Source: JABWBD01 sp040768665 | GTDB taxonomy: Bacteria; Planctomycetota; Planctomycetia; Pirellulales; Thermoguttaceae | Assembly: GCA_040768665.1 (NCBI GenBank) | Contig: JAXGMN010000036.1 | Span: 1 to 64,000 of the forward strand | DNA: 64,000 bases | Direction of reading: 5' to 3' | Shown here: piece after piece, positions 1 through 9,146 of the stretch | Numbering within the stretch: the stretch's first letter is position 1 | How the letters are laid out: each line of letters begins with the position of its first letter | Position numbers and translations under genes: made by a program | The notes under the pieces: model-generated | The model's input: the letters and a program-made list of their open reading frames with translations, nothing else | Told to the model about the DNA's origin: nothing | The model's database searches: none

Positions 1-1
1 C

Positions 2-241
2 TTCGGCAAGTTGCTCGACTACCGCCACCCCATGTTCCTCCCCGGCGGCGCGAAGTATCTCGACCTGCCCGGCATGATCGCCCTGGCCGCTCCCCAGTCC
101 CTCTGGCTTGCCGGCGAGGGCAAAGAGCCCGAGATTGTGGTCGCGGCCTATCGCGGCGCCCCCAAGGCCGACGCACTGGCCACGTACACCGGCGACGGCG
201 CGGACAAGGAGGCGTCGGCCGTCCAGTGGCTGCTGAAATAG
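2..241 (+). CDS. C-terminal fragment of an alpha/beta-hydrolase (acetylxylan-esterase-like)
   Basis: The gene enters from the left edge and only its last 79 residues are visible; the frame is open from base 2 to the stop at 239-241. The stretch around LPGMIALAAPQSLWLAGEG is typical of the C-terminal part of planctomycetal dienelactone-hydrolase or acetylxylan-esterase-like proteins, where a strand ending in PLWLAGEG precedes the catalytic acid. Neither the nucleophile elbow nor the active-site serine is inside the window, so the assignment rests on this short motif and the flanking carbohydrate genes. Confidence 0.5.
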   Translation, partial: FGKLLDYRHPMFLPGGAKYLDLPGMIALAAPQSLWLAGEGKEPEIVVAAYRGAPKADALATYTGDGADKEASAVQWLLK

Positions 242-296
242 GGCAAAGCTGGACTTATCCGGCTGCGCCGGAACCCGAAACCCTAATCTTCCACAT

Positions 297-364
297 AATC
301 TTTCACTTAATCTCTTCCTCCTGCCTCGGAGCCGGGGGTTAGGTGAGAGATTAGGTGAAAGACT
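297..364. repeat. Imperfect inverted repeat (19-bp arms) between two genes
   Basis: Arms at 297-315 and 346-364 match at 17 of 19 positions when one is reverse-complemented, with a 30-base loop. The structure lies 56 bases after the stop of the upstream hydrolase and ends 26 bases before the next start codon. It could act as a terminator-like or 5' leader hairpin, but there is no clear U-tract. The same short words (taatctttcac, gattaggtgaaag) recur, so it may be a degenerate dispersed repeat. Confidence 0.5.
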
Positions 365-390
365 AGGCCAACTTGGAAAGTAGAGAAGAC

Positions 391-3300
391 ATGAATGCAG
401 AAGCTGTTTTGTCTGTGATGGCCCTTGTAGGGATGATGGCATTGGCTTCGACCGCGACGGGCGGCGAAGGCCCCGACTCCGGTGTGCTCGGCCGCTGGAG
501 CTTCGACGAAGGCCAGGGGGTTTACTCAGCCAATGCAGTCGATCCCACAGGCGACGCCGAACTGCACCAGGCATCCTGGGCCCAGGGCGAGTTCGGGACC
601 GCGCTGCGGCTGACCGGTTCGGACAGCTACGCGATCCTCCCGGCGATGCCGCAGCTCGACGGCTCCGACGAGATGAGTCTGGCCGTCTGGGTGTACTGGG
701 AGGGAACCGGGCAATATCCCAACATTCTCACCGGCGGAACGTGGAGCCCGGGGGGATTTCTGATCTTCGTCCGCGACCGCACCTGCTCGTTTCGCATGGG
801 CCGGCCTGGGCACCGTCACGGCGCCGCCGACGAGGCTTGGACGGAAGCCTCCGCTCCGTTTCTCTCCGAGTTGCCCCTGAAGCAGTGGGTCCATCTGGCG
901 GCCGTTTTCAAGCGGCCGCAGATCACCACCTACGTCAACGGCAAGCAAGTCGGCTCTGCCCGGTGGGACTATCCGGTCGGACAGAACGGCGATCTCCAGG
1001 TAGGGCGGTGGTCCGGATCGGCCAGCCACGCCGGCTTGATCGACGAACTGCGGATCTATCGGCGGGCGCTGGAGGCCGAAGAGGTGCTGGCCTTGGCCAA
1101 TCCGGCGGGCCGCCAAACGGCCGATTACCGAGACCTGGGCCCTGCCAAGAGCGAGGCCAAGGAACTCGCCCGCTATGAAACCCGCTGGGCCACGCTGGTC
1201 GTCGGCGATGACGGCTCGCTCCTCTCCCTGAAGGAGAAGGGCACCGGGCGCGAACTGCTGGCCACGCCGCAGCCCGTGCTGGCGGTCGAGCAGGAGCAGG
1301 GGCGGCGCCTACAGGCGCGGCAGATGCGATCGGACAGCGGTCTGCTGATCGCCGATTTCCCGCGCGGGGCCGGCAGCGCGGCCATCCGCATCGCAGCCAA
1401 GGACCAGTATCTCACCGTGACGGCTGCCGAACTGAAGGTGCCCGACGCCGAGCGGTTCACGTTCTTCCAACTCTCGCCGGCGCCCAAGGAGTACATCGGC
1501 AACATGGCCGGCCTGGCTTCCGACGACGCCTCGGGCGTATGCCTGCGAAGTCTCGCCTTGGAGGTCGACACGTCATTCCACTCGCCGGTGCCGCAGTTCC
1601 GCGCGTCGACGACGGCCCAGCACGGTCTAGTCGGGCCCAGCATCGGCCTGGCCGCCGGGCCGCGGCCCCAGCTGATCCCCATGCTCCGCTCGATGGCGGA
1701 GAACGAGCCGGTGCCGAAATCCCGCGTCGGCGGCCCCTGGTCGATGGGCGCGGAAGAAACCCGCGGCTCTTACCTGTTTGCCGACCTGGCCGCGAAGGAT
1801 ACCGATGCCTGGATCGAAATGGCCCGCCGCGGCGGCTTTACCAACCTCCACCTGCACGGCTGGTGGTCCACGCTGGGCCACTACGAACCCCGCGCGGCCT
1901 ATTTCCCCGGCGGGCTGGACGAGATGAAGGCCACCGCGGAGCGGATTCGCGCGGCCGGCCTGAAACCGGGAATCCACACTCTCACCGCCTGCATCAGCCC
2001 GAACGATCCCTGGGTCACGCCGGTACCCTCGCCGCACCTGATCGCGTCGAACCACTATACGTTGGCCAAGCCGCTTTCGGCCACCGACAAGACGATCTTC
2101 GTCAACGAGCTGCCCGCCCAGAGCCACGACGTGATCTGGAGCTATTCCGGAAACGGCAACGCGCTGCGAGTGGGAAGCGAACTGATCCGCTATGCGGCCA
2201 TTTCGCGGGAGCAGCCCTATGCCTTCCTGGAGTGCGAACGAGGCGCGTTCAAAACGCAGGCCGCCGCACATGCTGAAGGGGCCGGGGTCGATTACCTGCA
2301 ACAGCGATACATCGCCTTCTATCCCGATCCCCAGAGCCCGCTGGCGGACGAGTTGGCCGAGCGGATCGCCCGCGTCTACAACGCCTGCCAGCTGGAGATG
2401 ATCTACTTCGACGGTTCCGAAGGCATGCGGAGCCGATTCGGCATCGACACCATGCGCTGGGCCATTTTCCAGCGGCTGTACGGCGGCGTGACCGAGGGCA
2501 GCGAGTGGGGACACAACAGTTGGTGGATTCACTCGCGGCTGGGCGCGTGGGACCATCCCGTGTGGGCCATGAAGCAGTTCCACGACGCGCACATCCGGCA
2601 GGCATCGCGATTCCGGCTCACCGACCTGCTGGAGCCGCAGCTGGGCTGGTGGGCGCCGCGCGGACCGTCGGCGATCGCCCGCGGGCATTTTCCCGACGAG
2701 CTGGAGTATTTCGCCGCCCAGAATCTAGCCATCGACGGCCCAGGGTCGATCCAGGGCGTCCACGCAACCGCTCGGCCCTGGAACGCTCGAATTGAAGAAC
2801 TGTTCACCGTGCTGGGCTGGTACGAGCGGCTCCGCCTGGCGCGCTACTTCGATCAGGCCACGTTGCAGCAGGTCGGCCAGCCGGGCCGCGACGTTCGTCT
2901 GCGTCAGAACGCTGCCGGCCAGTGGCAGTTCACCCCGGCCTATCTGGCCAAGCACCGCATCAGCGCGGTGGGCAATGGCTCCGAGCATTGGGTGACCGAA
3001 AACCCGTATGCCGCCCAACCGCTCCGCGCGCGGCTGGAAGCCCTGTATAGCGTGGTGCCGTACGACGACGCCACAGCCACGGTGCTGGCCGATTTCGCCG
3101 ATCTCGATGCGCTGGACAACCGCCGCAACGCGGCCGGGGTCACCGCCCGCGTCGAACTGGAGACTACGGACGTCAAGGCCGGCAGTCGCAGCCTGCGGCT
3201 CCAGGCCGCCAACGCCGGCGACAATCCCCGCGGCGCCTGGGCGCAGATCGGCAGGACGTACAAGCACCCCTATTTCAGCATGATGCCCGGCGACGCCCTG

Positions 3301-4383
3301 GGTCTGTGGGTCAAAGGCGACGGCAGCGGCGCGTTGCTGAACGTCCAGATCCGCTCGCCGCGGGAATACCACGACTGCATCTCGGACCACTACATCGACC
3401 TGGATTTCACCGGCTGGCGCTACGTGGAGATCCTGCTCCGCGAGCGCGATGCGGAGCGGCTGACGGATTACGTGTGGCCTTATGGCGGCGGCGGAAGCCA
3501 CGCCATCTACCGCAACGCCGTAGACCGGGCGCATATCTCCGAGGTCAACCTGCTCTTGAACGAGATTCCCGCCCGGGGCAAGGTCGACATCCTGGTGAGC
3601 CCGATCGTCTCGCTTACCGCCCGCCGGGCCGAACTGGCCAGCCCGTCGCTGGAACTCGGCGGCAGCAAGGTGCTCTTCCCGGTCACGCTGCAATCCGGGC
3701 AATACATCGAGCTGGAGGGCATCGACGACTGCGTGCTGTACGACGAACGAGGCGAACTGATCAGCCGCTTCCGGCCGCAAGTCGAAAAGCTGCCGCTGCT
3801 GGCCGAGGGCGCCAACGCGATCCGGTTCGGCTGCACACCATCGCAAGGCCACAGCGCGCGGGCCGAGGTCACCGTCGTGTCGCTGGGCCAGCCGTTTGGC
3901 GGCCGCAGGCCCGAGGCGGAGATCGACTGGAAGCGGCTCGATCGCGAGTACGACATTCCGCGGATCGTCACCCGGCTCGATGGCGCCGACAACGTCTGGA
4001 ACATCGTTCGCCGATCGGATGCGCCCGGTGGCCAAGAGAACCCACCGGTGCTGGAGATCGAACTCGTGATTCCGCCGCTTGCCCAACCTGAGAACCAAGC
4101 CGGGGCCAAGGCGAGCGAGGCATTCCTCGCCGAGCCGGTACTGGCGATCGGCGAGCAATCGGTGCGATTCCCGGTGCGGCTGCTGGAAGGCCAGCGGCTC
4201 GTCTGCCGCGACCAGGCCACCTGGCGGGTGTTGGGCGCCGACGGCGCCGAGGTCGTTGCGGGCCAAGTGGCGGGCGCATTCCCCGCACTCGTGCCGGGCG
4301 CCAACCGAGTCACGCTCGCTTCCCAATCGCAGCCCGCCGCAGACTTCCGCGTCATCGTGAAGACCGTGAAGGTCTATCGTTAG
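391..4383 (+). CDS. Secreted LamG-domain protein with putative glycosidase TIM barrel
   Basis: This 1330-aa protein begins with a signal peptide (about residues 1-22); the ATG at 391 is chosen over an upstream TTG at 373 because it starts directly at the hydrophobic leader. Residues about 30-230 form a LamG/concanavalin-A-like sandwich. A beta-rich domain follows, then a barrel-like region from about 440 to 860 with strands such as GGFTNLHLHGWW and EMIYFDGSEG, where D674 sits like the beta-4 nucleophile of GH27/GH36/GH31 enzymes. A carbohydrate-binding-like sandwich lies near 910-1080 and further beta domains complete the C-terminus. The exact glycosidase family is not recognised. A paralogue starts at 62842. 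The neighbourhood of glycan genes supports a polysaccharide role, but the substrate is unknown. Confidence 0.75.
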   Translation: MNAEAVLSVMALVGMMALASTATGGEGPDSGVLGRWSFDEGQGVYSANAVDPTGDAELHQASWAQGEFGTALRLTGSDSYAILPAMPQLDGSDEMSLAVWVYWEGTGQYPNILTGGTWSPGGFLIFVRDRTCSFRMGRPGHRHGAADEAWTEASAPFLSELPLKQWVHLAAVFKRPQITTYVNGKQVGSARWDYPVGQNGDLQVGRWSGSASHAGLIDELRIYRRALEAEEVLALANPAGRQTADYRDLGPAKSEAKELARYETRWATLVVGDDGSLLSLKEKGTGRELLATPQPVLAVEQEQGRRLQARQMRSDSGLLIADFPRGAGSAAIRIAAKDQYLTVTAAELKVPDAERFTFFQLSPAPKEYIGNMAGLASDDASGVCLRSLALEVDTSFHSPVPQFRASTTAQHGLVGPSIGLAAGPRPQLIPMLRSMAENEPVPKSRVGGPWSMGAEETRGSYLFADLAAKDTDAWIEMARRGGFTNLHLHGWWSTLGHYEPRAAYFPGGLDEMKATAERIRAAGLKPGIHTLTACISPNDPWVTPVPSPHLIASNHYTLAKPLSATDKTIFVNELPAQSHDVIWSYSGNGNALRVGSELIRYAAISREQPYAFLECERGAFKTQAAAHAEGAGVDYLQQRYIAFYPDPQSPLADELAERIARVYNACQLEMIYFDGSEGMRSRFGIDTMRWAIFQRLYGGVTEGSEWGHNSWWIHSRLGAWDHPVWAMKQFHDAHIRQASRFRLTDLLEPQLGWWAPRGPSAIARGHFPDELEYFAAQNLAIDGPGSIQGVHATARPWNARIEELFTVLGWYERLRLARYFDQATLQQVGQPGRDVRLRQNAAGQWQFTPAYLAKHRISAVGNGSEHWVTENPYAAQPLRARLEALYSVVPYDDATATVLADFADLDALDNRRNAAGVTARVELETTDVKAGSRSLRLQAANAGDNPRGAWAQIGRTYKHPYFSMMPGDALGLWVKGDGSGALLNVQIRSPREYHDCISDHYIDLDFTGWRYVEILLRERDAERLTDYVWPYGGGGSHAIYRNAVDRAHISEVNLLLNEIPARGKVDILVSPIVSLTARRAELASPSLELGGSKVLFPVTLQSGQYIELEGIDDCVLYDERGELISRFRPQVEKLPLLAEGANAIRFGCTPSQGHSARAEVTVVSLGQPFGGRRPEAEIDWKRLDREYDIPRIVTRLDGADNVWNIVRRSDAPGGQENPPVLEIELVIPPLAQPENQAGAKASEAFLAEPVLAIGEQSVRFPVRLLEGQRLVCRDQATWRVLGADGAEVVAGQVAGAFPALVPGANRVTLASQSQPAADFRVIVKTVKVYR

Positions 4384-4387
4384 GAGT

Positions 4388-4573
4388 TTGTTTAAGATTG
4401 CTCTCAGCCGCGAGTACCGGCAATTGACCGGCGTCTCCGCGAGGACCGCCAGCCGCGACCTGGATGGCCTGACTTCGAAAGGGGGTTTCAGCAAGGTCGG
4501 GCGACGCGGCCCAACCACACATTACGTGCTTGTCGGACGCCAAGACGCGGATGGGATGAAGAAACGGGAGTGA
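4388..4573 (+). pseudogene. Winged-helix remnant (Fic- or AlbA/RecG-like C-terminus)
   Basis: A 61-codon open stretch starting 4 bases after the preceding stop encodes a helix-turn-helix (EYRQLTGVSARTASRDLDGL, then a wing ending in THYVLVGR). This pattern is the C-terminal winged helix of Fic-family or AlbA_2/RecG-like regulators. There is no room for the catalytic N-terminal domain and only a TTG could start it, so it reads as a decapitated remnant. Confidence 0.45.
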
Positions 4574-4996
4574 TCAGCCGCCCCCAGGGAATCGCCCTCC
4601 AAGGCAATTCGGACACAATTCGGCCATCGCATCTGACGCGAGACCAGCCAGAGAACCGTAAGTCCCTAATCGGAATGGACTTGCGATGCCATACGCAGCT
4701 TGGATAATTCGGCCATAAATGGACCAAATGGGCCATGAATACTGTCATCCGTTTGTCTTCGCCTGAACTCGGTCATTCCCGGTCGAGAACGTCGAAGATG
4801 TGTCGCAACGCCGTGTCTTCCGAGTAACGCCGTCCACGCTTGGTCTTGGTGCGGAGCGGTTGACAACGTTAGGCAGAATTCGTCAAGTGGTTGGAATGAC
4901 AGCGCTGGCCGGTCACGTGCGGGATACGTGCCCTTCAAACTGGCGGGCGCCGACGAGGGAACAGAGGATTTGTCTTACGCGAAGGAGGTTGTTGTG
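4574..4996. other. Intergenic region upstream of the DUF2971-helicase operon
   Basis: No convincing gene was seen in these 423 bases. A perfect -35-type TTGACA occurs at 4860-4865, but the -10 hexamer at the right spacing (tcaagt at 4883) is poor, so a sigma-70-type promoter is only a suggestion. A strong Shine-Dalgarno, aaggagg at 4982-4988, closes the region. Repeated words such as attcggcca and gggccat suggest eroded coding DNA linked to the upstream winged-helix remnant. Confidence 0.35.
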
Positions 4997-5866
4997 ATGA
5001 ATGCGAACCGGACAGCGCCCGACCTCCTCCACCATTACACTTCCGTCAACGGACTCAGGAGCATTCTCGATTCCCGCAAGATCCGCGCTACCCGCTACGA
5101 TCAGATGAATGACACGTCCGAGTTGAGAATCGGGCAGCAAAGCCTCCTGCGGGCAGTTAGAGAATACGAAGTGGCTGACGCACTGCGTGAGTACAAGGAA
5201 TTCCTAGTTTCGGGCATTGAGGGCTTCGGCGACGAGCCCTTGGACGTCTACGTCCTTTCGCTGTCAGAGGACGGTGACTCTCTAGACCAGTGGCGTGCTT
5301 ACGCGCCGCAAGGAGGCGTGGCGATCGGTTTTGATTTTCAGCAATTGCAGCGCGGGTTCCTTTGCGACATCACAAGACGCGCCGGCGGGTGCGACGTCAA
5401 GAATCCAATCAGGCCCGACCCGGCTATTCAGTTGATTCGGTGCAAGTACACGGATCGGAACGGTTCGATCGACTTGCGGCCGCTCGTTGAGGAACGGTTT
5501 TTCCGGGAGGATTCGTACTGCGCACTGTACACGAGACAAGAGCCGCTCGCCAGGCATCTGTTCCTAGCGGCCCTTTCTGTGGCGATCTACCAGACGATTT
5601 GTGGCATCAAACATGGTGCGTATGCCCAGGAACAGGAATGGCGGTGCGTCTGTTTCCGACGGGATCCAAGCGACTATCCGATACGATTGAGCGAAAGTAA
5701 TAGGTGGTATATCGAGTTGCCCTTTGCCCCCAAGGACTACGTCCGGGAGGTTCATATTTCACCGCACGGCGATCAGGAGGCTTGCGAGCGAATTGTGAGA
5801 TATTTCATGCAGCGAGACGGTTTAGGCATTTCAATCCACAAGAGCAGCATCCCGTTTCATGGATGA
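4997..5866 (+). CDS. DUF2971 domain protein
   Basis: The 289-aa protein shows the DUF2971 hallmarks in order: an N-terminal HHYTSVNGLRSILDSRKIRAT motif followed by MNDTSE, a central SLSEDGDSLDQWRAYAPQGG-VAIGFD block, a later QEQEWRC motif, and a C-terminal block ending in KSSIPF. Family function is not established; members recur in defence and mobile islands. The ATG at 4997 follows aaggagg with 8-base spacing, which decides it over upstream alternatives. It is the first gene of a four-gene operon; 33 bases separate it from the DUF6361 gene. No signal peptide or membrane segment is present, so it is cytoplasmic. Its base composition looks slightly less GC-rich than the helicase gene, so it may be a later addition to the operon. 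Confidence 0.8.
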   Translation: MNANRTAPDLLHHYTSVNGLRSILDSRKIRATRYDQMNDTSELRIGQQSLLRAVREYEVADALREYKEFLVSGIEGFGDEPLDVYVLSLSEDGDSLDQWRAYAPQGGVAIGFDFQQLQRGFLCDITRRAGGCDVKNPIRPDPAIQLIRCKYTDRNGSIDLRPLVEERFFREDSYCALYTRQEPLARHLFLAALSVAIYQTICGIKHGAYAQEQEWRCVCFRRDPSDYPIRLSESNRWYIELPFAPKDYVREVHISPHGDQEACERIVRYFMQRDGLGISIHKSSIPFHG

Positions 5867-5899
5867 AGCGCAGAGAAGTCCATTTTGGGAATTGTTCGT

Positions 5900-7120
5900 A
5901 TGGCGGCGCTCACTTGGCTGGACTACTCGGAACAGGAACGGCGGCAGGCGATGGAGGTGATCGACCTGTTTCGCGAAGAGGATACCCGAGACGAATTGGG
6001 GTTGGGAACGATCCGGGACGCATTCGCCGATCTGCTGTTTCCTGGGACCAGCACGATCCAGACGCGGGCCCGCTATTTCCTGTTCATTCCGTGGGTATAT
6101 GCGGACATCGAACGTCGGCGTTTGGGCGGCAACGAGGCGGCCCATCGGGCGCGGTTGCTGCAAGGTCGGCTGCGGGACGGATTGATCGCGGGCGGTGAAT
6201 CGGTCGGCGTGATCGGGTTCCGGGCGGGCCTGCACGTCCAGCGGCTGCCGAGCAGCGTGTATTGGAATGGGTTGCGGCAGTGGGGCGTGCTGCGGTTCAG
6301 CGGCTCCGAGGAGGACTATCATCGCTGCCTGGCGCGGCAAGGGACGCGGCGGGCTGAGCGCGCGAGGCCGGATGCCGGCGAGTCGCCGGACGCACCGACG
6401 GCCAACTGGGACCCGCACCTGCCGGCGCCGCCCGACGACTTCCCGTCGCAGGTCGAATTCGGCCTGAGATGCGGCGAGGCTGAGTACCTGATTCACCGGG
6501 TGGCGAGCCGCGCGCCGCGGTCGTTGCTGGCGCACCTGCTGCTGGCTCGCAGAACGATCCAGCACGAGGAATTCCCTTGGGACTTGCCCCCCAGTGAATT
6601 GAGCGCCGAGTTGGCGACGCAACTGCTCCACGCCCGCAACTTCTCGGAAATGCTCCACGGTGCCGCGCTGTTGTACAACCTGATCCTGGCGGAACTGCGG
6701 CCCGATCTGGCGCTGGTCGACACGTATCGAGAGCAGCTTGCCGACTGGTGGGACGTGATTGGCCTGCGCCGCCCCGCGCTGGCGGCCTGGGACCGCCGGG
6801 CTTTCTGGACGCTGGTCCGCGCCCAGTCGGCGCGAGTCCCGCAGCCGACGCGGGACTTTGTGGATGCGTGGCTGACGCGAACCCTGGCGACCGAAACGTT
6901 GGGAGGGCTGATCGACGACCGGTCCTGCCGGCAATTGGTCATCGCTCGCGAGCAGTGGCTGAAACGGGGCCGCGCCCGCGTCGGCAACCTGCGGGCGTTG
7001 GAGAACTGGAACGGTTCGTCTGGCACGGCGCAGATCGACTATCGCTGGAAAAAGCCGGTGCGGGAGATCGTACACGACATTCTGGCGCCGCCTGCCAATG
7101 GGGAGCCACGTGATGCTTGA
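5900..7120 (+). CDS. DUF6361 family protein
   Basis: The 406-aa cytoplasmic protein opens with LTWLDYSEQERRQAMEVIDLF and contains the highly characteristic RDELGLGTIRDAFADLLFPG and IQTRARYFLFIPW segments of DUF6361. The biochemical role is unknown; members are found next to helicases and PLD-like nucleases. The ATG at 5900 was preferred to the TTG at 5885 because family members start right before this LTW motif. The stop overlaps the next gene by 8 bases (ATGCTTGA), indicating translational coupling. The protein is rich in helices and lacks an obvious catalytic motif, so a structural or adaptor role in the complex is plausible, but that is inference. Confidence 0.85.
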   Translation: MAALTWLDYSEQERRQAMEVIDLFREEDTRDELGLGTIRDAFADLLFPGTSTIQTRARYFLFIPWVYADIERRRLGGNEAAHRARLLQGRLRDGLIAGGESVGVIGFRAGLHVQRLPSSVYWNGLRQWGVLRFSGSEEDYHRCLARQGTRRAERARPDAGESPDAPTANWDPHLPAPPDDFPSQVEFGLRCGEAEYLIHRVASRAPRSLLAHLLLARRTIQHEEFPWDLPPSELSAELATQLLHARNFSEMLHGAALLYNLILAELRPDLALVDTYREQLADWWDVIGLRRPALAAWDRRAFWTLVRAQSARVPQPTRDFVDAWLTRTLATETLGGLIDDRSCRQLVIAREQWLKRGRARVGNLRALENWNGSSGTAQIDYRWKKPVREIVHDILAPPANGEPRDA

Positions 7121-9146
7121 CCCACACGAACGGACGCTGCTGCGCGATGCCTTTCGGCCTCCGCCGGGGTATACCCTCGACCGTGCGCTGCTGACGACGT
7201 TCAGCCTGGACCTGATCGCGCTGCTGACGGTCCCGGTGTCTTTCACTGTGTTCCAGCTTCAAGATCGGCGCGGGCCGCTCGCCGCAGATCCGCTGGCACT
7301 GCTGGAAGCCCTGCGCCGGTACGCACGCCGCGTGACCGTGTTCTGTCAAGCCGGCCGAACGTATCTTCCGCGCCAAGGGCAGCTCTTGCTGGCTTACCTC
7401 GATACTTCGGTGTTTGAAGTCACGGCACCGCGCGGCGGTGTTTTCCACCCGAAGCTGACCGTGCTCCGTTACGTGGCGGAAGACGCCGCCGAGGACGGCA
7501 CTCCTGCAACCGTCCGCTATCGTGTGCTCTGCTCGAGCCGCAATCTGACGTTTGACCGCTCCTGGGACACGCTGCTGACACTCGAGGGCACAGTCGCGAA
7601 ACGCCGCAAGAACGCGTTTTCGCGAAACCATCCGCTGGCACGGTTCGTTCGCACGCTGCCGAATTGGGTGCAGAACGCTCCGGCAGCAGGAACGTTGGAC
7701 CACGTCAACGCCTTGGCCGACGAATTGCTGCGAGTGGATTTTGAGACGCCGGACGGCTTCGATGATTTCGGGTTCTGCCCGCTGGGCATAGAAAGCGCGG
7801 AGGCTTGGCCCGTCTGCGGCTATTCTCGGACGCTCACCGTCGCGCCGTTCGTCCAGGACGGTTTTGTCCGGCGTCTGACGGCGGACGATAATGATCATCA
7901 ATTGGTGTCGCGGATCGAGTCGCTGGACGGCCTCTCGGTCGAGTCGCTGCAACGTCTGTCCGGCGCGTGGTACATGAATCCGGCCGCCGATCCCGCGATG
8001 GCCGAGGAGGAATCGAGTGAACTTCCGGCAGTAGCGGACGATTCGCCGGGCGGCGACTCGGCTCCAGCCACGCCGATGACGTCGGAAGTGCCGAGCGAGT
8101 TGACAAACTCCGGCAGCGGCGATGGCACGGACGGCCGTCCATTGGAATTCGCCCCCGCTTGCCAGTTGAGCGGTCTACATGCCAAGCTGTTCCTGGCCGA
8201 CGATGGGGCCCGGGCCCACGTCTGGACCGGTTCCGCCAATGCGACCGAAGCGGCATTCGAGCGGAATGTCGAATTCCTCGTGCGGTTGACCGGCCGGCGG
8301 AACCGCTGCGGCGTCGATGCCTTTCTGAGGCCGGCGGACGACGGCGACGGCGGACGCGGCGGAGCGAGCGACCGCGCCACCGGCTTCGCTGACCTGCTGT
8401 TGCGGTACGAGCGGACGACGCCGCCGGAGACGGACGCCACGCGACAATTGCTGGAAGATCGATTGGAGGAAATGCGGACATTGCTGGCGACGGCAGGAAT
8501 GCGGGCACACGTCGAAGCCGTCGCCGATCGTCCTTCCTGCTATCGGCTGGCGATCTCACGGTCGGCGGACGTCCCGCTGCGTTGGCTTCCTGGTGTGTGG
8601 GGCGCGTGCCACCCTGTGACGGTCGCGCCGACGGCGGCCGTCCAACTGCTGGACCCGGTGCCCGGCGAGGTCGCAGCCTTCGAGTCGCTGTCCTTTGAAG
8701 GGCTGACGTCGTTCTTCGCATTTCACTTGACGGCCCGGGAGGGTCCGGTCGAGCAGTCGTGCGCGTTCGTGTTGAACCTACCGCTGAGCGGCGCGCCGGC
8801 CGACCGCGAGGGACGAATCCTGCTCAGCCTGCTCCGCAACCGCGCTCAGCTCCTGCGATATCTGTTGCTGCTGTTGGCCGACGACGATGAAGCGGCCGCG
8901 CGGCTGGCCGAGGCATTCCAGGAAAGCACGATGCGCGACGCACCCGGCCGGGACGGCGGGTTTGGGCTGCCGCTGCTGGAGCCGCTGCTTCGCGCATTGG
9001 ACCGCCAACCCGCACGGATCGACCAGATTGCGCGGCTGATAGAGGACCTGCAGCAGACACCGGAGGGCCGCGACCTGGTCAGCGAGGAGTTTCTGAGGAT
9101 TTGGCGGCCGATCTGGGCGGCCCGAAGGAGCGTCGAGCATGACTGA
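7113..9146 (+). CDS. Phospholipase D-like (HKD) nuclease-type protein
   Basis: This 677-aa protein carries two HKD-type half-sites. The first is FHPK (H112, K114), followed by a strand ending in SSRN about 25 residues later. The second is LHAKLFL (H356, K358), followed by WTGSANAT. Two half-sites would form one active site in the PLD fold, as in PLD-family nucleases and in DrmC-type defence proteins. Between them is a low-complexity acidic insertion near residues 295-340. The ATG at 7113 follows ggggag by 7 bases and overlaps the upstream stop by 8 bases; an in-frame ATG at 7098 lacks a ribosome site. The 3' end overlaps the helicase start (ATGACTGA). Likely role: cutting nucleic acid as partner of the helicase. 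Confidence 0.82.
   Translation: MLDPHERTLLRDAFRPPPGYTLDRALLTTFSLDLIALLTVPVSFTVFQLQDRRGPLAADPLALLEALRRYARRVTVFCQAGRTYLPRQGQLLLAYLDTSVFEVTAPRGGVFHPKLTVLRYVAEDAAEDGTPATVRYRVLCSSRNLTFDRSWDTLLTLEGTVAKRRKNAFSRNHPLARFVRTLPNWVQNAPAAGTLDHVNALADELLRVDFETPDGFDDFGFCPLGIESAEAWPVCGYSRTLTVAPFVQDGFVRRLTADDNDHQLVSRIESLDGLSVESLQRLSGAWYMNPAADPAMAEEESSELPAVADDSPGGDSAPATPMTSEVPSELTNSGSGDGTDGRPLEFAPACQLSGLHAKLFLADDGARAHVWTGSANATEAAFERNVEFLVRLTGRRNRCGVDAFLRPADDGDGGRGGASDRATGFADLLLRYERTTPPETDATRQLLEDRLEEMRTLLATAGMRAHVEAVADRPSCYRLAISRSADVPLRWLPGVWGACHPVTVAPTAAVQLLDPVPGEVAAFESLSFEGLTSFFAFHLTAREGPVEQSCAFVLNLPLSGAPADREGRILLSLLRNRAQLLRYLLLLLADDDEAAARLAEAFQESTMRDAPGRDGGFGLPLLEPLLRALDRQPARIDQIARLIEDLQQTPEGRDLVSEEFLRIWRPIWAARRSVEHD

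Noticed and set aside
2725..4518. 597-codon reverse-strand open frame
   Set aside because: It is antisense to the LamG/TIM-barrel gene; high GC opens frames on the opposite strand, and its protein has no family motif.
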